From: a virus
DNA length: 64,000 nucleotides
Strand: one strand, 5' to 3'
IMG/VR virus record: IMGVR_UViG_3300042922_000295
Coordinates: 1 to 64,000 of that record
Below, piece after piece: positions 19,991 to 27,512 of this stretch (its first letter is position 1; the number at the start of each line of letters is the position of its first letter). A program made the translations under genes and the position numbers. The notes under the pieces were generated by a model. The model saw nothing but the letters and a program-made list of their open reading frames with translations, was not told the DNA's origin and made no database searches.

Positions 19991-22920
19991 CCAACACGCT
20001 TCCGTTCGAGGGTTCCGCCGAGGAGCGCACGGAGAAGGCGCAGGCTGCGGTCAAGGTGTTCCGCAGCATGCTACCCAGCCTCAACGGCTTCGTGCGTGCC
20101 CTCACGGGGAACCCTCGTGCCCGCATCGAGGTGCACCCTACCTCGAACGGTGGGACCGATGGGCAGACGATCATGTACCGTCCGCCCATCGCCCTGGGTG
20201 ACAAGCGCCCGCACGACAAGGGGCTGTGCGACAAGCGGGACGACGCGGGGCAGCAGCGCTGCCCCGCGTGTCACCTGCGCGAGAGCATCCTCACGACGCT
20301 CTATCACGAGATGGCGCACATCGCCTTCAACACCTTCGCTCCAGTCAGCCCCGACCACGCGGCGGACTTCACCCGGCGAGCAGCCGAGGAGTGGGGATCG
20401 AAGTACGCCAAGGCAATCGTGGAGAGGCTCAACGCCTTGCCCGAGCGCCAGCGCAACAACTACCTCACGCTCGCCAGCATGCTCAGCCCCTTTCTCCCGC
20501 TCCTGCTGAACGGACTGGAGGACGCCCGGGTCAACGCTCGCATGTTCGCGGCTCGCCCCGGCACCCGCGCCATGTTCGAGGCGAACGTGCGCGAGGTGAT
20601 GGCGAACGGCTTCGAGACGCATGAGGGTACGGTGCGGTGGAACGAGCGCCCGCTCAACGCACAGATCACCATTGGCCTGTACGCGGTCGCCAGCGGGTAC
20701 GACTACACCGGCTGGTTCCACGAGAAGGTCGAGCACGACCTCAAGGATGCCAAGCTCGTCGGCATCTGCGAGCAGGTGGCCGGGTCCGAGGGTGCCGGTC
20801 AGGTGTACAACCTCGCCTTCAAGGCGCTGGCGCGACTGCGCGAACTCGGATACTGCCTGTCCGAGCGTGACCCCGACGTGGAGGAAGAAGAAGATGAGCA
20901 GCCCGACGACGAGTCAGTACCTGAGCCGGATAGCGGAGAGGGTGAGCAGCCGGACGGGGATGCCTCCGAACCCGAGCACGCTGACAGCGATCAGCAGGGC
21001 GAGGGTGAGGATGAACAACCGGAAGCTGAAGAAGCTGACGGGACGTCCGAACCTGACGGCAGCGCCGACGACAGCGACGCACACGCCGACCCAGATCAGC
21101 AGGGTTCTGACGAGCCAGACTCCGGCGAGGCGCCGTCCGACGAGCCTGCATCCGACGAAGCGGACGATGGTTCCGAGAGCGACGCTGGTGACCCCGGTGA
21201 CGGGGATTCGGGAGCCGGAGCTGACGACGATGGTGGTCCTGCAGACTCCGAGGATGCTGGTGACGATGCCGACTCTGAGGGCGATGACGGAGGAGCACCT
21301 GAAGGGGAAGGTGCTGACGGGCGACCTGACGAAGCTGGCGGCAGTGACGGAGTGGACGATCAGGACTCCGAAGCAGGCGATGACTCGTCAGGCCAGGATT
21401 CGGGCGAAGCGGATGCTTCGAACGAGCAGCAGGATGGGGTAGACTCCGATGGCGAAGAGAGTGCTAACGGTGGGGCGCCTGACTCCGAAGGAGAAGAGGG
21501 TGCTGATCAGCCCGAGGCAGGGGGAGAGCTGGGAACTGGTGATCGCTCCGCCGACGCGCCAGTGGCTGACAACGATGAGCCTCTGGACGGGGACGGAGCC
21601 GACGACGCTGGCGAGGGTCAGCCCGAAGGAGACGTGACCGATGGAGCAGCCCTGGGTGAAGCTGGAAGTCCAGGAGGGGCCGACGAAGGTGTATCGGGTG
21701 ACGTGCCTCCTGGGGACAGTGCAGACGTCGGTGAGGTTCGAGACGACGAGACGCCTGCCGCCGAGGCTGGCGAAGGCGACGATGGACGTCACGAGGTCAG
21801 CGACGACGGCGATCAACCGTCTGACAGCGATGGGGCGCTCGACGTCGGACCGGCGAAGAAGGCCGGATGGGCAGAGCCCCTCCCCGAGTACGGCGAAGCC
21901 CGAGATGTCGAGGGAGACCTCGACGCCGCCATGCACCACGACGGTGACCAGGTAGCACCTTCGGGAGACATCGTCTACGACACGCAGGACGACGCCGAGG
22001 AGGTTGCCCGGGAGATCATCCAGGGCATCTACTTCGAGACGGGGTCACTCAACGTCGCGGGCGTGGTCGAGCATCGTCGTGACGACGAGCGCACTGGCGC
22101 ACACTGGAGCGCGGCCAAGAGGTTCAACGCCTTCGACAGGCGCCAGCGTGGCATCGACGGTGACTTCACCGTGCCGGAGTCCGTGCTCGGTGCCGCCCTG
22201 CAGCGCATGCGTGTCGTGTTCTCCGAGAACCGTCGAGCCGTCCACACGCGCAACCTCAAGGCCGGGAAGGTCAACGCACGGTCGCTCGGCAAGCGTGCGT
22301 GGGGTGACGACGAGCGGCTGTTCCGCCGCAAGCAGCAGCCGGGCAAGCGTGACTACTCGGTCGTCATCGGTATGGACATCAGCGGCTCGACGGCCGGGCA
22401 GGAGATCGCCATTGAGAAGCGGGCCGTCATGGCGCAGGCTGAGCTGCTCAACCGTATGGGTATCAGGTTCGCCATCGTGGCGCACTCGACCCAGCATGGT
22501 GGCGTACCAGGCATGACCGGCGGCATCACGCTGAGCATGTACCACGTCAAGGAGTTCGACCAGCCGTGGACGGACAAGACGCGGGACAACCTGTCGTCGT
22601 TGGCATCTGGCAACGGCAACCTCGACGGTCACAGCATGGAGTTCTACCGCAAGATGCTGGACCGAGAGAACACCACCGACCGCATCATCATGTACTACAC
22701 TGACGGCGCAATGCCTGCCTCCAACTACGACGAGGAACTTGAAATCCTGCGTCGGGAGCTCCAGGTGTGCGCCCAGAAACGGTACACCGTGATGGGAGTC
22801 GGCATCCGTACAGACTCGCCCACGGAGCACGGACTCGACACGGTCGTGGTGGAAGAAGACTCCGATATCGTCAACGTCGTGAAGTTCCTGGAGCGGCGGC
22901 TAGAGCGTACGGTACGGTAG
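19987..22920 (+). CDS. HExxH metalloprotease-like / vWA fusion protein
   Basis: 977 residues from GTG 19987, with GGGAG 7 nt upstream. The N-terminal third has C81...C92-x2-C95, then LYHEMAHIAF (HExxH at 107-111) and, 67 residues on, NGLEDARVN (E178), the layout of a zinc metallopeptidase of the type fused to CobT-like vWA domains. Residues about 296-640 are a low-complexity acidic linker of Asp, Glu, Gly, Ser, Ala and Gln. The C-terminal vWA domain has the MIDAS motif D797-I-S-G-S and a later YYTDG. By analogy with CobS/CobT and RavA/ViaA, it should pair with the MoxR ATPase at 17738. Substrate unknown. Confidence 0.85.
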   Translation: MTNTLPFEGSAEERTEKAQAAVKVFRSMLPSLNGFVRALTGNPRARIEVHPTSNGGTDGQTIMYRPPIALGDKRPHDKGLCDKRDDAGQQRCPACHLRESILTTLYHEMAHIAFNTFAPVSPDHAADFTRRAAEEWGSKYAKAIVERLNALPERQRNNYLTLASMLSPFLPLLLNGLEDARVNARMFAARPGTRAMFEANVREVMANGFETHEGTVRWNERPLNAQITIGLYAVASGYDYTGWFHEKVEHDLKDAKLVGICEQVAGSEGAGQVYNLAFKALARLRELGYCLSERDPDVEEEEDEQPDDESVPEPDSGEGEQPDGDASEPEHADSDQQGEGEDEQPEAEEADGTSEPDGSADDSDAHADPDQQGSDEPDSGEAPSDEPASDEADDGSESDAGDPGDGDSGAGADDDGGPADSEDAGDDADSEGDDGGAPEGEGADGRPDEAGGSDGVDDQDSEAGDDSSGQDSGEADASNEQQDGVDSDGEESANGGAPDSEGEEGADQPEAGGELGTGDRSADAPVADNDEPLDGDGADDAGEGQPEGDVTDGAALGEAGSPGGADEGVSGDVPPGDSADVGEVRDDETPAAEAGEGDDGRHEVSDDGDQPSDSDGALDVGPAKKAGWAEPLPEYGEARDVEGDLDAAMHHDGDQVAPSGDIVYDTQDDAEEVAREIIQGIYFETGSLNVAGVVEHRRDDERTGAHWSAAKRFNAFDRRQRGIDGDFTVPESVLGAALQRMRVVFSENRRAVHTRNLKAGKVNARSLGKRAWGDDERLFRRKQQPGKRDYSVVIGMDISGSTAGQEIAIEKRAVMAQAELLNRMGIRFAIVAHSTQHGGVPGMTGGITLSMYHVKEFDQPWTDKTRDNLSSLASGNGNLDGHSMEFYRKMLDRENTTDRIIMYYTDGAMPASNYDEELEILRRELQVCAQKRYTVMGVGIRTDSPTEHGLDTVVVEEDSDIVNVVKFLERRLERTVR

Positions 22921-22949
22921 TCGTAGGTCCCCACGGGAACGGGGGCCAC

Positions 22950-23003
22950 AGCCAGGCGACGGCGCGGCCCGTTGGCACGAGCGGCGCGGCCCGTCGCCTG
23001 GCT
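22950..23003 (+). terminator. long hairpin terminator
   Basis: AGCCAGGCGACGG (22950-22962) / CCGTCGCCTGGCT (22991-23003), 13 bp, with a GC-rich loop that can fold further; no clear U tract. Confidence 0.65.
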
Positions 23004-23035
23004 CGCCCCCCGACACACACACGAAAGAAGGAACA

Positions 23036-23482
23036 ATGAGCAACGCGGACTACAGCGAGTTCGAGGGCAAGAAGGTCATCCTCACCGCCACCGTCGACGG
23101 CGAGCAGGTCGAGCTGGAGGGCACCGCCGAGACGGTGAACGAGCTCGCCATCCTGTTCAAGCCGAAGGGCAAGGCGAAGCTCGACATCATCGAGGCCGAG
23201 AACATCGTCGGCGTCCGGTACGCGCCGGAGAAGCCGAAGACGCTCAAGGCGAAGTCGCTCCTCCCGATCCAGTACGGGCAGGCGCGCCAGCACCTCATCG
23301 ACCGGCACGGCTACACGCTCTCGGACATCAACGCGATGACCGAGGAGCAGGCGTACAACTTCCACAAGGAGCTCGACCACAAGGCGAGCGACCTCGGCCA
23401 CGTCCACGCGGCCAAGGAGCAGACCGAGGCCGAGGCCGCCGTCGAGGCCGTCGAGTCCGGCGAGACCGACTCCGAGGCCTGA
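23036..23482 (+). CDS. hypothetical conserved phage protein
   Basis: 148 residues preceded by AGAAGGAACA. Starts SNADYSEFEGKKVILTATVD, a small beta domain (about 1-65: GTAETVNELAILFKPKGKAK). A helical part (about 80-130) follows, with an acidic tail. Standalone transcript between two hairpins, so probably well expressed. Similar proteins are common in actinophages but have no assigned function. Confidence 0.7.
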   Translation: MSNADYSEFEGKKVILTATVDGEQVELEGTAETVNELAILFKPKGKAKLDIIEAENIVGVRYAPEKPKTLKAKSLLPIQYGQARQHLIDRHGYTLSDINAMTEEQAYNFHKELDHKASDLGHVHAAKEQTEAEAAVEAVESGETDSEA

Positions 23483-23709
23483 GAGAGCCTTCGGGGTTCC
23501 CTCCCGACGTCCGGCAGGCGCGGCGGTCGAGGGTTTCCAACAGGGGTGAGGCTAGCGGCGAGGTTGTCGGACCGGTCGCTGCAGGCCCTTCCCAAGTCTG
23601 CCTCATAAACGGTCCCGGGCGGCGGCATTCTACGCCGTGCGCCCGGGACTGATTAAAGGATGAGTGTGGTCGGCAAGAACTCATCACAAAAACTCCTGCC
23701 GGGCACTCG

Positions 23710-23750
23710 CCCCGCACCTGGTTCCCCTGGCCAGGTGCGGGGCGTTCGTG
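23710..23750 (+). terminator. hairpin terminator
   Basis: CCCCGCACCTGG (23710-23721) / CCAGGTGCGGGG (23731-23742), 12 bp, 9-nt loop, then CGTTCGTG. Confidence 0.8.
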
Positions 23751-23762
23751 CTGACCCAACCA

Positions 23763-23779
23763 GACCCCAATGACGGGAG
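23763..23779 (+). promoter_or_regulatory. leader element GACCCCAATGACGGGAG
   Basis: Recurrent leader ending 9 nt before GTG 23789. Confidence 0.55.
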
Positions 23780-23788
23780 ACAAGACGC

Positions 23789-24007
23789 GTGGACATCGCA
23801 CTCATCATCCTCATCGCCTACCTCATCATCGGCGCCGTCGTCGGCACGGTGCTCGTGTTCGTGGGCGAGCGAGGCAACAACGACGACCTGTACGCGTTCC
23901 TCGGAGGCCTCATCTTCTGGCCGCTCGTGGTGACCGTGCTGCTCGGCTTCTTCTTCTACAACATCATCCGCAAGACGGCGGACAAGATGAACGAGACCGG
24001 GCTGTGA
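23789..24007 (+). CDS. small membrane protein, two TM segments
   Basis: 72 residues from GTG 23789. Two hydrophobic helices (DIALIILIAYLIIGAVVGTV and FWPLVVTVLLGFFFY) flank a short polar loop; basic C-terminus (RKTADK). Heads a three-gene cluster with GTGA overlaps that ends in a lipoprotein, so a membrane-associated function is likely. Confidence 0.75.
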   Translation: MDIALIILIAYLIIGAVVGTVLVFVGERGNNDDLYAFLGGLIFWPLVVTVLLGFFFYNIIRKTADKMNETGL

Positions 24008-24285
24008 CCACCGAGCCGACCGTGGCGCCACGGGTGCCACGCGCCCCGCACACGGGCGCCGACGCCCCGGCCGCTACCCCGGTAGCCTCCGACGAGGAGC
24101 GGCCGTCCACGGGGCGCACGCACGACCGGGCATCTTCCCGCCAGTGGCGAGACGGCATGCTCCTCATCAACCTTCTACCGTCTCAGCGTCGAGACGGGAC
24201 GATGGCCGTGGTGGACTCCCGTGGTCGCATCCGCGACTACGACAGTGGCGAGCTGCTCGCCGTGACTAGAAGGAAGTCGAAGTGA
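24004..24285 (+). CDS. hypothetical basic protein
   Basis: 93 residues from GTG 24004 (GTGA overlap with the previous stop). The N-terminal half is a Pro/Ala/Thr-rich disordered stretch. The C-terminal half (ASSRQWRDGMLLINLLPSQR; VVDSRGRIRDYDSGE) is more ordered and basic. No known family. Overlaps the lipoprotein gene by 4 nt. Confidence 0.65.
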   Translation: MTTEPTVAPRVPRAPHTGADAPAATPVASDEERPSTGRTHDRASSRQWRDGMLLINLLPSQRRDGTMAVVDSRGRIRDYDSGELLAVTRRKSK

Positions 24286-24560
24286 AGAAGGCACTCGCAC
24301 TTGCTGCGGCGGTCGCTGTTGCACTCGTCGCCACCGCATGTACCCCCGACATGGAGTCGGGGGTGGTGATCGCCAAGGACCACCAGTCGGGACACTGGAT
24401 GCACTGCGGCAAGGGCTGCATGATCTGGAACGACGAGGAGTGGAACCTCCGCATCCAGGGGGTCAACGAGGAGGGCGAAGAGGCTACCGGCTGGGTCGAC
24501 GTCCCCATGGAGGTTTGGGACGCCACCGAGGTCGGCGACGAGTACCCTCCCCGTGGTTGA
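24282..24560 (+). CDS. predicted lipoprotein
   Basis: 92 residues from GTG 24282. A lipoprotein signal peptide is clear: basic start KK, hydrophobic core LALAAAVAVALVA and lipobox VATAC with Cys20. The mature part is short and acidic with two more Cys (MHCGKGCMIW). It should be lipid-anchored on the outer face of the membrane. Phage lipoproteins of this kind are known as superinfection-exclusion factors in some systems; that role here is inference. Confidence 0.8.
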   Translation: MKKALALAAAVAVALVATACTPDMESGVVIAKDHQSGHWMHCGKGCMIWNDEEWNLRIQGVNEEGEEATGWVDVPMEVWDATEVGDEYPPRG

Positions 24561-25323
24561 CGGCTGGCCGGGCGTCACCTGGCAGGAGGACATCGGGCGC
24601 TGGCTGTTCGAGTGCCCCGAGCCCAGGTGCTGGTGGCGCCTACTCATCAAGCACGAGCACGACACGGAGCACACCTGCCCGCACGAGGGGCAGGTCACGT
24701 ACGGATGGAGCGAGACGGTGAAGCTGGTCAGCCAGATCTGGGAGATGCTCGACAAGTGCATCGACGACGTGAAGAACCCCGAGGTGAACGAGGCACAGCG
24801 GGCCGTCGCAGGCAACCAGGCCAGGGCCTACTGCAACACGCTGGTGCTGTTCATGACGCCGATCTTCTCCACCAGCAACGACGTCGCCAAGGAGGCGATG
24901 GCACGCTGGCGCGCCCGGCGAGACGGTGTCGAGCACCACACGCCCGGCATGATGCACGCCACCTACAAGACCGTGCTCGACGGTGACGTCTGGTACGAGG
25001 GGACGGACGGATTCACCTCGGACCCGGCCTTCGCCTCGGGTGCGCCGCGCATCAACAACGAGACCGTGAAGAACCGGATGAAGGGCGCGCTAGATGCGGC
25101 GGCGTCGCAGTCCGGCGCGGAGGCCACACGCCTCCATTGGGAGAAGCAGGGCAAGCCGCACATGGGCCGACCCCGCCAGCCCGAGCTGCCTGTCGCCCAC
25201 AACCTGGACGACAAGCAGGTTGCTGTCGTCAAGCAGTTCGCCGCCGCCGGTGCGTCTCACGACGAGCTGGCGAAGATGTTCAGCGTCAGTGCTGCGCAGA
25301 TTGCGTCGATCGTTTCGATTTGA
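24553..25323 (+). CDS. hypothetical protein with C-terminal HTH
   Basis: 256 residues from GTG 24553, overlapping the lipoprotein stop by 8 nt. The head has a Cys/His cluster (FECPEPRCWWRLLIKHEHD; EHTCPHEG), a probable zinc site. The middle is helical. The last 35 residues (LDDKQVAVVKQFAAAGASHD then ELAKMFSVSAAQIASIV) are a clear helix-turn-helix of the sigma-4/Hin type. A DNA-binding regulator or nuclease-associated factor is possible. Confidence 0.65.
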   Translation: MVDGWPGVTWQEDIGRWLFECPEPRCWWRLLIKHEHDTEHTCPHEGQVTYGWSETVKLVSQIWEMLDKCIDDVKNPEVNEAQRAVAGNQARAYCNTLVLFMTPIFSTSNDVAKEAMARWRARRDGVEHHTPGMMHATYKTVLDGDVWYEGTDGFTSDPAFASGAPRINNETVKNRMKGALDAAASQSGAEATRLHWEKQGKPHMGRPRQPELPVAHNLDDKQVAVVKQFAAAGASHDELAKMFSVSAAQIASIVSI

Positions 25324-25341
25324 GAAACTTATCGGCGTAGT

Positions 25342-25378
25342 GTACGATAGCGCTATGTGTTCATGACCCGACACGGAG
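25342..25378 (+). promoter_or_regulatory. TACGAT, TAGCGCTA site 10 and leader element
   Basis: A -10-like TACGAT (25343-25348) abuts TAGCGCTA (25348-25355). GACCCGACACGGAG (25365-25378) follows, 15 nt before ATG 25394. All three putative control signals are together here. Confidence 0.55.
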
Positions 25379-25393
25379 AAACGAGATTCAAGA

Positions 25394-25870
25394 ATGGACA
25401 CCTTCATTCCACTGAGGAGCTTCGAGGCTTCGGCTGAGGTTCTTCGTCCGCAGGAGGCACTGATCAGCCTGGAGGGCGCCATCCGGCTCCTTGAGCTCGA
25501 TCACGAGGTTGGCAACCTCGACCGCAACAAGATGATCGCTCGGCACCCGCTCGTGCAGATGTGGGGCAGGCACACTCCCGTGCTGTGCACGTACGCCTAC
25601 GCCATGCTGGAGCGCATGAAGAGCGACCAGGAGCACCGGCGCCTCCCGAACAGCCAGCGCATGAACTTCTCCAAGCTGGAGAAGAACCTCGACTATCACA
25701 TGGAGTGCGCCTCGTCGGGCGAGCTCGTGATGGAGAAGCCGCGCTGGCTGGGCAACGAGAAGTTCCACCAGACGCAGCGCGCTGCGCTCATGCGCCTCGA
25801 ACCGGAGCACTACGGCAAGGAGTGGCCGGACGAGGACATGCACTACCCGACCTTCTGGCCGGTGTCCTGA
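25394..25870 (+). CDS. pyrimidine dimer DNA glycosylase-like protein
   Basis: 158 residues. The pattern MDTFIPLRSFEASAEVLRPQ, then HPLVQMWGRHTPVLCTYAYA, and the C-terminal FHQTQRAALMRLEPEHYGKE...YPTFWPV matches the MSMEG_6728-type family related to T4 endonuclease V (Pyr_excise). In that family the N-terminal residues are part of the active centre and the HP..MW segment is highly conserved. It probably recognises or excises damaged pyrimidines in DNA. Preceded by a TAGCGCTA palindrome and leader, so it may be specially regulated. Confidence 0.75.
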   Translation: MDTFIPLRSFEASAEVLRPQEALISLEGAIRLLELDHEVGNLDRNKMIARHPLVQMWGRHTPVLCTYAYAMLERMKSDQEHRRLPNSQRMNFSKLEKNLDYHMECASSGELVMEKPRWLGNEKFHQTQRAALMRLEPEHYGKEWPDEDMHYPTFWPVS

Positions 25871-26320
25871 ATGGCGAAGAACACGGTCGAAGCCTGCATG
25901 TTCTGCGGGTCGGTTCCGTGCGAGTGCAACAAGCCTGCACCGAAGCCGAAGGCAGCGAAGCGTGCACCGCGCACGCCGAAGCCTGTCGAGGTCGAGGCTA
26001 CGGCGACGGCGCCCGCGCCTTCGCCTGCCGAAGACATAGCGCTAGGTGAACCGTCCGGGGGCAAAAAGATCAACGTGCGAGCTGCGATGAAGGCGACGGC
26101 GAAGCCGCTACCGCCGAAGTCGGAGCCCGCACCACCGGCACCTGTCGATGACGGGAGTGTCAGTCCGGAGTTGGCGTCCGCGTTGCGGGTGCTCGACACG
26201 GTCGGCATCCTGCACCCGACGGAGCGCCGCAAGTACTCCGATGTACTCGACGCCGAGCCCGACGTCGAGGAGCGCAAGGTGACGTTCAGGAAGGCGAGGG
26301 AGTATGCCCAAGGCACGTAA
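25871..26320 (+). CDS. hypothetical protein with Cys-pair head and disordered middle
   Basis: 149 residues, ATG directly after the previous stop. Starts AKNTVEACMFCGSVPCECNK, a four-Cys zinc-type motif. A Pro/Ala/Lys-rich linker (20-95) follows, then a helical C-terminal domain (SPELASALRVLDTVGILHPT; ERRKYSDVLDAEP). The DNA for the linker contains TAGCGCTA (26037-26044), perhaps by chance. Confidence 0.65.
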   Translation: MAKNTVEACMFCGSVPCECNKPAPKPKAAKRAPRTPKPVEVEATATAPAPSPAEDIALGEPSGGKKINVRAAMKATAKPLPPKSEPAPPAPVDDGSVSPELASALRVLDTVGILHPTERRKYSDVLDAEPDVEERKVTFRKAREYAQGT

Positions 26321-26537
26321 CTACCGAGGCCAGCGTCCCCGGCAGCTCACCGACGAGGACATCGCCTGGTTCGAGGACACCAAGCTCGACAAGCCGCTGA
26401 CGATGGAGGACGTGAAGGCGCTCCTTCGTCAGCGCAACCCGGTTCGATGGTGGCGGCTGCAGAACGACTTCAAGTGGATGCAGCGCCAGCTTCGCAAGAT
26501 GGGGCGGAACCCCGAGGATGCGAGGTGGTTGTTTTGA
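26304..26537 (+). CDS. hypothetical basic protein
   Basis: 77 residues, overlapping the previous gene by 17 nt. Helical and rich in Arg/Trp: TDEDIAWFEDTKLDKPLTME, DVKALLRQRNPVRWWRLQND. No Cys. Shares its stop with a TTG start of the next gene (TTGA). Function unknown. Confidence 0.6.
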   Translation: MPKARNYRGQRPRQLTDEDIAWFEDTKLDKPLTMEDVKALLRQRNPVRWWRLQNDFKWMQRQLRKMGRNPEDARWLF

Positions 26538-27277
26538 GCGCCCTGGAGGACTCGCTCCGCAAGCTCGTCCGCTTCGATGGGAACAACTTCCGACTGAAGT
26601 GCATGTTCACAGAGGGCAGTGAGTGCAAGACGAGTTGGTGCAGGCACCGGAGCGACTACATCAACCGTCGCCTCGACAGCAGGGCCATCTTCGACCTGTT
26701 CTTCGGCGAGGATGGCGAGATGCTAGGGCAGGACGAGATCGACCTCCTCGCCCCCATCCGCCCGACCGCCGACAAGTGGTCAGCGGTTCGCCTGAAAGTC
26801 GTGAGTTACAACATCCTCAGTGTGATCGACCCGAACGACGAGAGCGTCTTCTACGGTGTCATAGGCGCCGGACAGGGCCTGCGAGACGTTCGCGATCTGT
26901 GGTTCGACTCCATGCAGCAGCGGGTCGAGATTCACGGGGAGGGCACCGAAGAGGGGCGCAAGCTCCTCAAGTGCACCGGCGCCCACGGATGGAAGGCCAA
27001 GACGGCGGAAGCCCTGGTCGTCAAGAACAAGGCCCAGGTCAACCAGTACAACATCGAGGTACACCTCACGGGCAAGTGTCCGACCTGTTCCCGGAGCGAG
27101 GGCTTCGAGAACTACGAGGACATGATCCCCGAGATTCAGAACACCGAGCGCAAGACCGTCTGGCAGCGCCAGCAGGAGCGCGCCAACGGTGGGCAGCTCA
27201 GCCGGTACGCCGTCCAGGCTGGGTCGTACATGGACAAGGACGGCAACACCTGGCACTACGATCCGAACGCCTTCTAG
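26534..27277 (+). CDS. hypothetical protein with Cys pairs
   Basis: 247 residues from TTG 26534, chosen because GAGGTGG lies just upstream and the TTGA overlap fits the local pattern (GTG 26525 is the alternative). Cys/His groups at CMFTEGSECKTSWCRHR (about 19-35) and CPTCSRSEGF (about 185). Middle part holds RLKVVSYNILSVIDPNDESV. Unknown function; possibly zinc-dependent. Confidence 0.65.
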   Translation: MSALEDSLRKLVRFDGNNFRLKCMFTEGSECKTSWCRHRSDYINRRLDSRAIFDLFFGEDGEMLGQDEIDLLAPIRPTADKWSAVRLKVVSYNILSVIDPNDESVFYGVIGAGQGLRDVRDLWFDSMQQRVEIHGEGTEEGRKLLKCTGAHGWKAKTAEALVVKNKAQVNQYNIEVHLTGKCPTCSRSEGFENYEDMIPEIQNTERKTVWQRQQERANGGQLSRYAVQAGSYMDKDGNTWHYDPNAF

Positions 27278-27287
27278 GAGAGAACAA

Positions 27288-27512
27288 GTGAAGCAGCGAG
27301 TCTACCGATGCACCCGGTGCCGACGTGGCGAGGAGTCGGGTATCACCCGCGAGAAGCTCATGGTCAAGAAGGCCGTGTTCTACACCATGGGTGTCGCGCC
27401 CAAGATCATCCGATCCCGACGCCTCGACTGGCTCTGCCCCGCGTGCGTGGCCGAGGACCCCGACTGGCAGAAGGAGTCCCAGCAGGGCGCTTCGGAGGCC
27501 CTCGTTGGCTAG
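27288..27512 (+). CDS. small zinc-ribbon-like protein
   Basis: 74 residues from GTG 27288, with AGGAGA upstream. Two CxxC pairs (YRCTRCRRGEE and WLCPACVAED) separated by a 35-residue basic, hydrophobic stretch, the layout of a treble-clef/zinc-ribbon protein. Overlaps the next gene by 8 nt. Confidence 0.7.
   Translation: MKQRVYRCTRCRRGEESGITREKLMVKKAVFYTMGVAPKIIRSRRLDWLCPACVAEDPDWQKESQQGASEALVG

Larger units (their letters stand above)
23483..23788 (+). other. gene-free region rich in RNA hairpins
   Basis: No gene in 306 nt. Strong folds: 23612-23649, GTCCCGGGCG...CGCCCGGGAC, extended by GGC/GCC pairs around the loop ATTCTAC; and 23659-23685, GATGAGT...ACTCATC. A terminator follows at 23710. 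It may encode a small structured RNA. A tRNA was considered and rejected because no T-arm is present. Confidence 0.45.

Noticed and set aside
23595-23690. Possible tRNA-Arg (loop ATTCTAC, anticodon TCT) at the strong hairpin.
   Set aside because: A 5-bp anticodon stem can be drawn, but there is no T-arm (no TTCRANY loop), the D-loop would be too long and no acceptor stem closes it. A plain hairpin explains the pairing.
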